From: Ficedula albicollis
Lineage: Eukaryota; Chordata; Aves; Passeriformes; Muscicapidae
Length of the DNA: 64,000 nucleotides
Direction of reading: 5' to 3'
NCBI RefSeq assembly: GCF_000247815.1
Contig: NC_021677.1
Location: 46,164,864-46,228,863 of the forward strand
Below, in pieces: positions 49,386-61,300 of this stretch. Every line of letters starts with the position of its first letter. Positions within the stretch are counted from its first letter, which is position 1. A program made the translations under genes and the position numbers. Under the pieces are notes generated by a model that saw only the letters and a list, made by a program, of their open reading frames with translations, was not told the origin of the DNA and searched no databases.

Positions 49386-52300
49386 GTAAGTTTTGCCATG
49401 TGTTCAGCAATCTTCTCTAGATCATTTCTGTTATGTAGGAAAAAACCAGCTTAGCTAATGGAACTTACTATTACCTCTGTTACTGCATATAGAAACCTAA
49501 AGCATGAGAATAATTACCTGAAATGCTGGACTAGTAAGAAAGAAAGAGGCATACTTAACAAAATATTATGGTCTAAGCATAAGAGGAAGATGTGAACATC
49601 TTTACTGAAGAACTAAAAGGAAATAACTAAGAAGTCAGTCTAATAGTCTTCCCCTTTAGAAGGGGAATTTGAAAGAAAAACAAATGATGTGCATATCTAA
49701 GGAAATTTCTTTGAAGCATTAGTAGAAACATTATATAAAGCAAGAGCCTTAGAAATACAGCAGCAGTTAGCTGTGACCACTCTGAGATTGAATCAGTCTT
49801 TCTTAGGTGTATTTTTAACAGGTCTTGAATTCAGAGTGAGGCGTCTGTCAAAATTAGGAGAGAGGACAAAGATGAGTGAGTGGCTTAGAAAATTAAAAGG
49901 CCTCGTCAGAAACATTATGTGAGACAAACCTTTAAAACGTAAGAGCTTGACCATTAAGGAGAAGGCTAAGAGCTGTGATGAGCTAATGATGATAAATCTT
50001 AGATGCAGGGGAGATTTTGTTTTGGTTTGTGACAGGAGGGGTGAGCAATGTGAATGTCTGTGGTCTTGTGGATTTGTTTTTTCTGGATCTGGGAAGAAAA
50101 ATGTGAATGTCTGTGGTCTTGTGGATTTGTTTGTTTTTTCTGGATCTGGGAAGAAATGTATATTTTGCTTCAGCTGTTTTCTGCAGCGTTAAAAGTTGGT
50201 AACTTAACACAGCATTCTGTTGGAAATAAAATACCTCAGTCCTGAAACTGTATTGTTGTTGTCTGTGATGCTTCTTGGATGTCAGGTGAAGAAAAGGAAT
50301 TGAGAGCATAATTTAGAGATCCCTTGAGCTGCAGGGCCAAGCTCAAAGTTTGCAGTTTGAGCCTGAATTCATCTGCTTTCATATTTCAAGGGAGGCATCA
50401 TATTTATGGAAAAAATGTATTGGCTCCATAGAAGGGAGTTAGCTATGAGCTGACATTCTGAACTGAGCTGGTGCCTAGGAACCGTGTTTAGAACTTTTTA
50501 ATTGTAAAATCATCTTTTTTACCATCTCAAAGCTTCTCTTTTTAAGTAACTAATTTTTTGTTGTTTGTTTGGTTGGGTTTTTTTTTACTATCATTCCAGG
50601 TTTCAGTTTCTGAGTCCTTGATTCTTTGTTTTTTCCTGTATTTCTGAAATAAAAGTCTTTCTTGTCTCTATTACTAAGCTGCTGGTAGAATACTAGCCAT
50701 CTTTGATTCCAGCTGTGACTGCTTATTCTTTGTTTTCCTTCTGTCCGTTGTATTCAGAGGACAGGTTTCCTGTATTCCCAGGATCAGCAATGTCTGCGGT
50801 TTCTTCTCAGTCAGCTTCTGAACTTCTTTAAATACCTTTGTATTCTTTATTGCTAAGTCTGTCTTGCCTTGGCCTCTTTTTTCTTTTTAAACCTCTGTTT
50901 CCAAATTTCTGTGATTTTTCAAGTTTCCTCTCTGGACCAGAGTATTTTGGACAACTTTTCACGTAATGTTTTTCAAAAACTCTCAATTTCTTCTTTCAGT
51001 AACTAGTAAGAAGTTGGTTCTCCCTCATTCTAGCCTCTGCACAAGAACCATGCTTTTCTTTCTGTAACTGCTACTTCTTTTCTCTTGAAAAGTCTTCTAC
51101 AACAAGATATGTTGAAACTTACTTGTGTAGAGCTTACGAAGGGAATATTCATATATTTGAAGCAAGATGAAGTCAGTTAATTATTCATCAACTAGGAAAT
51201 TTTTCAAAAGGCTGTAGTTCCATATGTAGTTTAAGTTGGCACAAGCCAACACAATTACTGAGAAAGTTTTTTTCCTTCTTCTATCATACTGTTACAGGTA
51301 ATTGTGCTAACTTATGTTTTTATCTGTAGTTAAAATATCTGCTTTACTTTATCATGTGTTGAACCACCTGAAGAGCTTATCATGTTTAAAAGTAGCTTGC
51401 CCAATAAATAAATTCATTCTAAGTTCCTAGATCTGAACATCAGTCCATGTTGTGCAACTTGTAGATTTCAGTGAAAAAAATCCTCCAGCACAAAGCAGCA
51501 ACAACAAAAACAGAAACAAACAAAAAGCCATCATAAAGAAGTGGGGGTTTAAGCTAGGAATGGGTCATGTTGGGGAAACTGAGTAATGGTAATGCAGGTA
51601 CAATGTGTGAATGTTGTTTTTGTAGTCTAGGATAGAGATAAATTATTTACAGTGTACATAGACATAGAAGAAAGGCAATTCCTTTCACTTGGATTTTGAT
51701 TTCTATTTTTCATTTTTAGGTGTTTTTAGTGTTGTGTGCTGTCTTAGCTTGATTCAATAAGCACAGCTGTATCAGTGCCTTGGGTCAAATTCATAATTTG
51801 GATGGTATTTCCCAGCTGTTTACACTTACAGTTATGTTCATGTCATGCCATGGAGTGGAATTGGAAAGCATGAGATGTTTGATCAAACTAAATTGCAGTC
51901 TGTGCTCAAGAAGCACAGCTAATGCCTTTGAGCAGCAATTGTGCCAGTCAGTCCTTCAGCAGAGGCCAGAGCCAGCTGAAGTGAAATGCCAAACACCAAA
52001 CTCCCCAAACCTTTCATGTGGTGAGGTTGGGCTCTAAGCACCTTCCTTGTGCATTCTGATGAGTGGGAGTACCTTGTGTGCAAGGGAATGGGTTTCTCAC
52101 TGTGTATGAAATTGCATGCATTACAGACTAGAAATTCAGTCTTGAGGTTGCTGGGATTTGTTTTATTTTTGTAGGTAGAAAATCTGGAAGTTAATACAGT
52201 TTTGATTTGTTTAATGCGCATATCAGAAATGCATATTTATTTGTTTAATTTTTGTAACTAAAGGAAATTTGACAAGGATAAGGTGCTGTATTTGGCAATA

Positions 52301-55300
52301 TTTGAAGTGATTAATATTGTAGATGTTTGATAATATTCAAGAAAAAGGATATAGGCAGCAGAGTGGCTTTCTTTTATCTTGTTCTTCTTTCCATTCTGTT
52401 GACTCACTTTTTAAATATAGCATTAGCTTATGCTCTTGTGAAATTGATGATCTTTTATTCCTTGCTTGTAGATGAGACTTGTATTGAACCTCAGAGGAAA
52501 TACAAGTCTTGTTAATTTGCTTGCCTAATCCTCTGCCTGTACATTCTTTACAGTAAGACAGAAAAAAAAATACATGTTTAAAGATGTTTGCTATGTCTTC
52601 CATGATTTATTATACTTTAAAACAATGTGTTTCTCTTTCTATTAGATGAAGAGCTCCCTGATTATATTATGGTTATGGTGGCCAATAAGAAGAGTCAAGA
52701 GCAAATGACAGAAGACCTTTCCCTTTTCCTTGGAAATAATACTGTCAGGTTTACTGTCTGGTATGTTTGCAAGCTCCATGCCACACTTCTTATTGGTAGT
52801 GCAGGACTGCTTTCTATAAGTGACAGCAGACATTTTAAAAAGTTATTATCTTCCAATTATGTAAGCTGCATTAATAAAAGCTTCTACTTTGCACGTCAAA
52901 TAAGTAAATTAGTTTTAGTCTGCCAGCACTTAGGCTTTTGCGATGATAGATGGCAAAGGACTGGAAGATGTATTTGTTTATAAGCCAGTCAGATTTGTAA
53001 ATGAAGTGCTCAGGTAAGCGAGAGTTGAGTTAAAATAATTCCTGCTAAATCCACTGAGCATGAGAGCATTGTGCACTGCAGCTAGATGTAAAGGACCAAT
53101 CTGTTTGCTTTTATGCTAACAGTGCTTCAGATTACTGTGCATGGGAATTACTGTATCAGGGCAGATGAGCAGTGGATCTAATTCTGTGTACTGTCTTTGA
53201 CACGGCTTAGCACCAAATGCTTAGGTGTTCCCACCTCTCAGGCTATTTATTTATTACCACCACCCAACTCCAAAAATCAAAAGTAGAACCTCAGAATTAC
53301 TGAACAGGACAAGTTAGCAACAGTTCAGCTCTACTGTCAGCTCCTGACAGTGTAGGTTCATTTATTCCATGCTGCATGAAAAACTTAGCCATTATATTTC
53401 TCGTGCATTTTCTAATACTAAATTTGTTTTACAGTAGAAACCTACAAGTAAATCCACATTTCAGACATTTGCCTCTAGAGATTTTGTTGCATTCAGAGTT
53501 GCATATTTTTTCAAGTTAATCTTATTTCTGAGTCTCCTACCTAATAGAGCTTTAAGGAACATTATTTTGTTTTGTATAGATGAGAAAAATACTAAAATTT
53601 TTTTTATTTTTCAGTTTGCTTTCTTTGACATTTTCATACTGACAGTTAACATTCACTTCCAATATTTCTTCTATGTAATTAGTTCCTAGGAGCTTTTCTG
53701 TTATTGAATAGCAGAAACATTTCAGAAATTGGCTATGTTATGAAATCATAAACATTGACAAAAAATGAAAAATAGTTCCAGCTATTACGAGGCACTGTAT
53801 TAGCTATTTAAACTTATGGATTTCCAGGTGATAATGTAACTTGTGTGGATATAGTTTGATTTTACTTACACAGGTTTTATTTTTCTCCTGGCATTTGTCA
53901 AAAATATAATAAAGGGGTACATTAAGCATGGACCTCTTTTTTTTGAAAACTGCACAGGCATTTCTTTGCTGCCTTTGTGGCCTGCCTAGGCAAAACTTTT
54001 AGGTTTCAGGGTATCAGGAAGTCATGCAGTTGTCTTTCTCATAGTGCTTTTAGGACTCAGACAGATCAGTGAAGTTTACAAGTAGGATGAGGATGTAGCT
54101 CCTGTGCTATGGTTTTGACTGAATCTACAGTAAGAAATAGTGTAGCAGAAAACACTTTCATGGCTTTATAAATGAAACTAAAACTTTATTGAAAAAATAA
54201 TAAATATGTAGAGAAATCAAATTTCAGCAAAGAAATCAAGATAATTTTATATATTTATATTTAAAATGGTATGTTGACTATGTGCAGATATTATACCAGC
54301 AGCTGGTTTTGACACCTGCTTAAATTTTAAGCATAGAGACTGTTTTAACCCTAAGTCAGTATTCTCATTTTATATACATATAACTACAAATTCAAGGTTA
54401 GAGTGCTTTATCAGGTACCCAAGTAGTAAGTATTGGTTAAAAGAAGGATGGAGAAAGAAGACAAGATGAATCCTATGAATAAGCTGTAAGGGAACTGGTA
54501 GAAAAGTGTTACATAGCATTGTAGCCTGGAGTTTTATGTGCTTTTACTTCTTTTAAAGGCAACCCAGAATGTTTATGTTCTTAAATGTTGGTTAAATACA
54601 GCACTCAGCAAGATCTGCCTTCCTTGGTTTGTCTCTGTAGCTGATAATTTTGGGCCTTCTGGCAAAAGTTTCACAGCAGTTGTGACAGACCTGGCAATCC
54701 TGCTGGTTGGCCACCACTTCTTACTCTGAAACAAGTGTCAGATTAGTTATCCTGAGGTCAGTGTGAAAACTGATCTGCATCACCAGAGCTCAGCTGACAA
54801 GTGTTCTAGTGAAAGCTCACAAGGAGGATGAACATAAGCCTTCATTATAGCCACATGTAGTCTTTTCAATATGTTTTTGTTCCTTAGCTCCTTTCTAATA
54901 TTCAGCCTAAATTCTGGACTTGCCCATTATCAGGTTTGAATTCCAAGTAAGATATGAATTTAAGTGTTGGGATTTTTTTCCTTTCTTCTCACTGTAATGT
55001 GTGTTTATTTTGAAGCAGCCTTGTTGTATTAAAGCCCTGTAATTTTCTGTGTTACTTAGTTACTTAGTGCCTTTTTCACAGGCCAAGGGCAAATTTGGTA
55101 TTTCTCTGAAATATTTTTGCTAACCAGCACGCCTCAGAGAGTATTGTTGGTATATACAAAGCATGCTGGAAGAATCCTGAGAATGTTACGTGCTATGAGT
55201 TATATACTGTTTGAGTTTCTGTCTTAGGTTTTTTGAATCAATCTTTTTGTTACTTAACTCCATTGATTGTAGTGAAAGGTGGTTAGTATTGGCTTTGATT

Positions 55301-58300
55301 ATGTAAGCCAACTAGATACCAAAAGTAGATGATGTGATGAATACTCTCCCTGCATGTGCAAGACATACTGGAGGCAAGATACTTTAAGCCTCCCTTTTGA
55401 GGTTTAACATACTCTGGTTGATGGAAAGAGAAGTTTGAGTGGGTTTCTAAAAAATTATAAGTCTGAATGTAAGTCAAAGTTTTTATTTCTCCTTTTTCTC
55501 TTTTGCTTCCTTCCCTATCTGCTGTCTATTTCAGGCTCCATGGCGTTTTGGATAAGCTGCGATCTGTGACTACTGGTAAGTAAGAAAATTAATTTTGAGT
55601 GAAGGTAGACTTTTTTTTTTCTGTGTAGTGTTATATGTTTAATGAATTGCAAAAATATCTGGCTGTTTTGTTAATTTTTTTTTATTTATGTGGTTTTTTG
55701 GATCCAGACTGTTAAGTAAAGTCCTTTATATTTTGAGATAAAGAATTTATTTTTTAATCTAGTGTCTGTGTGTTTTCTGTGTGTTTTATTCTGATATATT
55801 CAGCTAAAACATCTTTCAGCTTGTTGTGCAACAATCGTGCAACATCGTGTTCGCAGTTTCATAGCTACATTTATTGTAAAATCTGTATTGCTGTGCTTTA
55901 ATGTAAAAGTAAAAGGTACCTGTCTCCACAGAACCAACCAGTGTAAAATCTTCAGAATCTAATATCTTTGAGAGCAACCTGCCTTCCAGCAAAAGCAGCT
56001 CCTGTGTGAGTGATGAGAGGAGGCGTGGGGATATCTTGCCACCTCTTGCAGTGTCAAGTACTCGGACTGAAAGAAATGACTCCAGAGTTTCAACCAGCTC
56101 ACAGGAGCAGAGGAACACTGCTTCCAAGTAAGGCTGCTGGCTACTTCCTAACACACCTTCAGACATCAGTAGTTGTGTGAGTGTAGTAGCTATTCTAAAG
56201 TGGCCCTATAGACACTTGGAAAGATACTTCTGAAGAGTAAAGCATTGCTACAATTTGTCGTGTAATAAATATTAAATCAGAACTAAGTTCTTCAACCAAC
56301 ATAGGAGCTTAGATTAATTAACCAAGCTGCAAATATCAATCTCTGTGTTAAACTTGTATAAACAATAATACCTTAATGATTCTTCCCTCCTGGCTTTGAT
56401 TAAAAGGCAATTCTCTTTTTCCAGGACTTGACTTGCAGATAACAGTTGGCAATTTGTTTTTTTATCAGGCAGTCTTGTGAAGATGGTTCTGCATCCCGCT
56501 TAACATCTACTGTCAAGCCTTTGAGGGAATTGTCACCTTCTGAAGCTGTAATTGACATTAAACCTGAACCAGATGACCTAATTGATGAAGACCTAAACTT
56601 TGTGCAGGAGAATCCTTTGTCACGGAAGAAGCCTATTGTGACTGTAACGTACGGTTCCTCTCGTCCCTCGGCCGAGATCTACCGGCCACCAGCTGTCAGG
56701 AGTGCAGATGGCATCACACACGTGCTCAGATTGTCACAACAGGGCAGCTTGCAGGGGAGCCGGCAGTTAGACACACAAGGCTGCAGGTCTTTGGAAACTG
56801 GCCAGATGGGCAATCCAGAAGCATTTGGCAGCTTAGCAGAAGGTCACAGACCCACCTCCAAACTCAGTGCTGATAAAGTGGGCAGTGAGGTTGGTACAAC
56901 CTAAACTGTTGTATAAGTTTATTCTTGTTTGGAAGCTGTGTACACTTCAGTAAAATCGTAACCTCAGAAAAATCAAAAGACTTCTGTCACTGGTACCAGT
57001 AGGTTTGAGATTTCATCCTTTGGGTCCACTGGTAAAAACAGATTACATCATTTGACACCATTATCTGAGAACTTGCTGCATCTCAAAAGTTAATTACCAT
57101 GTATATCTTCATGTCATATTGACTTGGACTAACAGCTTAGCACATTATTGAGCTGCATATGATGAATCAGAAATTGCAATTCTGGTCTTAAGATCATTGA
57201 ATCAGCATGATCTTCCCTAAGTGCTGTGTATACTTCCAGCTTTACACAGTCATGTAAATCAGGATTTTTGGCATGCTGTTGATTAGCACAGATACATTGG
57301 TGATGATGATGATGGAGATTACTATTATTCTATTTAGAACCATGTCAGTTAAGAAGTCTTTGGCATGGATGTTGGACAAGGACAAACTAAGAGATGATTG
57401 CTTCCCTAAGTACTTTGGAGGCCAAGCTAAGCCAGGCAGGGTGGTGGTCCTAGCTGATAGACTATCTATATGAATGAATTAAGAGCCTTTTTTGAGAGTA
57501 ATGTTATAAGATAGTTATGGCTGCTAATGTTGAAATTAAGCAAGTATTTTGTATATCTTGTGTTGCAAGTGCATCTGTGTTTATTGCTGCTCATAAAGTT
57601 CACTGTCTTTGCCAGCACTTCATTCTGTGTAAAGGATAATGAATCTTAATTGGAAATCTAGAATGCTCTACAGAGATACATTCTGGTGTCATTACTTTTT
57701 GAGAATGGAGAAGTGCAAATGAGAATATAGTGATTTATTTAATGTTGTACATAAATCACTGATGAATGTCAGGAACGTCTCTCCTTGGAAATATTTGAAA
57801 AAGGTCTTGTGATACTTTTCTTCTGTTACTGTTTCATGAATAATGTCCAGAAGAGGCAACAGGGACCTTGCACTGTCTACAGTGGACCATCCTGACTGTG
57901 TGCAATAATTAGCATCTTTTGGAATATGTCATTTCCTTGCTAGAAATTAATCCTTAAACTTATCTGAAATTAGAGTTGATACAGGAGAAGAAAGTCATTT
58001 ATACTTGATTTCACTTTTCTCTCTCCAACTTTCAACATACTCATCTTGATGAATGCTATAAATTTCTTTGAAGAACCCTGGTTTTCTGTAGGTGTTGGAT
58101 AATTTTTCTTGAGAGTTTTTTCTTATGTTTTTTTTTCCTTAATGCTGTTTAGAGTTCCATTTCCAACAGGATGTTTCAGTGTAAATGTGTCTGATTTTCA
58201 TATTATCCAGTGCAGTCACTTGTACAACTGGAATGGAAGTTCTCCATCTCCTGGCTCCAGATGGAATTGCAGTGCTTTCTCTGCTGGCTTATTGATACAC

Positions 58301-61300
58301 GGTTTATGCTAAATGAGCTGTTCTGCTGCTCTGTATGTTGTAGGAGGAAAGCTCCAGGAAGAGACGACTGCCTGTTGTAAGCTCAGTAGTCAAAGTGAAA
58401 AAGTTCTGTAATGATGGAGAAGATGAAGAGGAAGAGGAAGACTACGGATTGCGAACAGGAAGCATCTCCAGCAGTGTGTCTGTACCTGCAAAGCCAGAAA
58501 GAAGGTACTGAACATCTCAGTGATTCTGAGTTTTCAAGAATTAATATAATGGAATAAAACTTTGAAAGTGGAGAAGATCAGTTTGCACTTTCAAAAATTG
58601 ACAGACAAAATTCAGTAAACCGTTTTAATATTTTTTGTACTGTCTCACAACTCTGTGGATGAGATGCCTGTTTATGTCACCCTTTTGCCTTTGATTTTGT
58701 AACCTGTTTTCATTATTGCATGTAAGATGCAACAGTGTGAATTTTTACATTATTTGGGGAAAGTTTACTGGCAAAAGAGCATTAATGTTGACATGTTTCA
58801 GACCATTATTGTATTTATTGTGGTAAAATGATTTTTCAGTAATTTGATTTATTTTCAGGATTGTTTTCAAACCAGTTATCATTTGTTCTTTAAGGTGATT
58901 TTAACTTTTCAAACAGTCTTCAGAGGTTTTCCTTTTTTTCTGGTCTCTAATTCTAAGTGTCAGGCATTAGTCAAAATACATGTCTTTTGTATCTGATTTT
59001 TAACAATAGAGAAAGAACATTAAAACTAGAGAAGAGAAGGTTCTACTGACCTAGAGTACTAGCTTGTATAAGATTTATTTTAAGCTAATACACTGTATTA
59101 AATTTATCTTCACCACAGCACATTTCTCTCATTTAAGCTTCCTTATTGTTTATGTTAAAGACAAGGAGAAATCCTTTTTTACAAATAATATGTTTTTGAT
59201 AAAGTCAGTCTAATTATGCAGCTGGATCATGTTTCTGAAGATAGCTGCATAATTATTGGTGCCAGCACAAACATAGCAAGAGATAAGTGGTGGGCAGGGG
59301 TGGGAAGAAATTAATGGCAGAGAGTGCCTTTCCCATGTAGCATGGTTTTACATAAGTTGAGAGGTGAAATCACACATCTGGACTTCCATTTTTTAGGGCA
59401 TTTTGTGGATCTCCATCTACTGAGAGAATAGATTAACTGAACTGTTTTGGATAAAATAATTGTAGATGGTGATTTCTGTTAATATAATTTCTGTGTTAAC
59501 CTGTTGAAACAACTGTCTTTAATGTGAATAGGATTACTGTGCAATCCATGTCCAATTAATGTTTTTTGTATTTCCTTTAGACCTTCATTGCCACCTTCAA
59601 AACAGGCCAATAAGAATTTAATACTGAAAGCGATCTCTGAAGCACAGGAATCAGTTACAAAAACGACCAATTTTTCCACTGGTAATTGCCATTGATTTTG
59701 CTTGTGCCAATCTGTAATATTTCCAAACTGTTGTATAAATCCAAGCTAAAGAAAGCACTTAGAGATAAGACAGGATGCTAAATAGCAAGTCAGTTATACA
59801 TGAGGGATTTATCATGTCCTCTTTCATTACACTGATGTTCAGTGATGAGTTATGAAAACATAAATGAGGGAGAGAAGTGGTATTTAAAACATACTAATCA
59901 AGACAGTATGTCTGTGAAGTGTATAGATACTAAATGGAAGTGCCAGAGTATTCTGAAGTTAGTAATTGCCAAGGGGAAATTAATCAGAATAAGCCAGGTG
60001 GTTGGTTTGAGCTATTTACTTGATCTCTTTTGCCTTTCTTCACTCTCCTTTCTGAGAGGGGAGGAGAAAAAAGCCAAACAGCAAAAAAATGAAAATACAC
60101 TGGATACAGGTAATAGAAGTGCAAAATAATGAGGAGCAAAGGGATTGATGTGTATCAGGGTATGTTGATAAGTGTCAGGATGTGTATAATGATGTATATT
60201 GTCCTTTAACAGCGAGGCTGCAATTTCAGTTCGGTGATGTTAGTTGCAGTTGACACAGCAGTTGAGCAGGGTGTAGGCATTCAGTTCTCCTCGCTAGGAG
60301 AAACTTCTGAAGAAGGGCAAATCCAGCTGTTGTCACATGCATTCATTTCACGGGGTGTTGATAAATCCACACGTTGCACCTTGCCAGGGAAGGAACATTC
60401 ACTAAACTGCTTAAACCATGACTTTTGTATCATCTGAAGTCTCTTGCCTGTTATCTCTCAGATTTTGCAAACTGTAAGAAAGAGTACTTTGAGGTGATGC
60501 AGGAAGCTCTTCCCTGTGTACATAGCAGTATGGCAGGAAATGAGACATAGCCAGATAAATCTAAATTAATTAAAATTATTGATCTTTTTAGTAGTGGTGA
60601 TCTTGTAGTTTGACTTGCCAACGTGAGAATATTACGGTGGAGAGACCAGAAGGCACCACTTTGTTGTTTAATACAGATTTGTGAATCTGAAGTATCATGC
60701 AGGTTCTTCCACTTCAGAAGTAATACTTAACATATTTTTGAAGTATTTTGAATGGAATATAGAAGTAAGTGATTTTAAAACACATAGGTAAAACAAAACA
60801 GTAAATTATAAATATTGAATCCAGTACTTGAGTGGTACCTTTTAGTTGTTTGTGTCAGAAGTTAAATGCTGTTCTGATACTCAGCCTAGGGAAGAGTTTA
60901 GCTTCTCACAATCAGATCTGACAGTCTTAGCAGAAGCCAAGTAAAGAAGTCAACCTGTTGTCCTGATAACCCCAAATTCCAAGCTACAACTATCTGTACA
61001 GAGATTTAGAACTATCTGAAAGGAGATTGTAGTTTGGTCAGGGTTGATTTCTTCCCAAGTAACAAGTGGTAGGACATGGGGAAGTGGCCTCAGGTGGTGC
61101 CTGATGGAGGTTGAGATTGGATATTACAAAAAAGTTCTTCATGGAGAGGATGGTCAGGCATTGGAACAGGCTGTCCAGAGAAGTGGTGAAGTTACCATTT
61201 CTGAAGGTATTTAGAAGAGGTGTAGATGTGGCACTTAGGGACATGGCTTAGTGGTGCACTTGGCAGTGGTGGACTAGGTTAACAGTTGGACTTGGTGATC

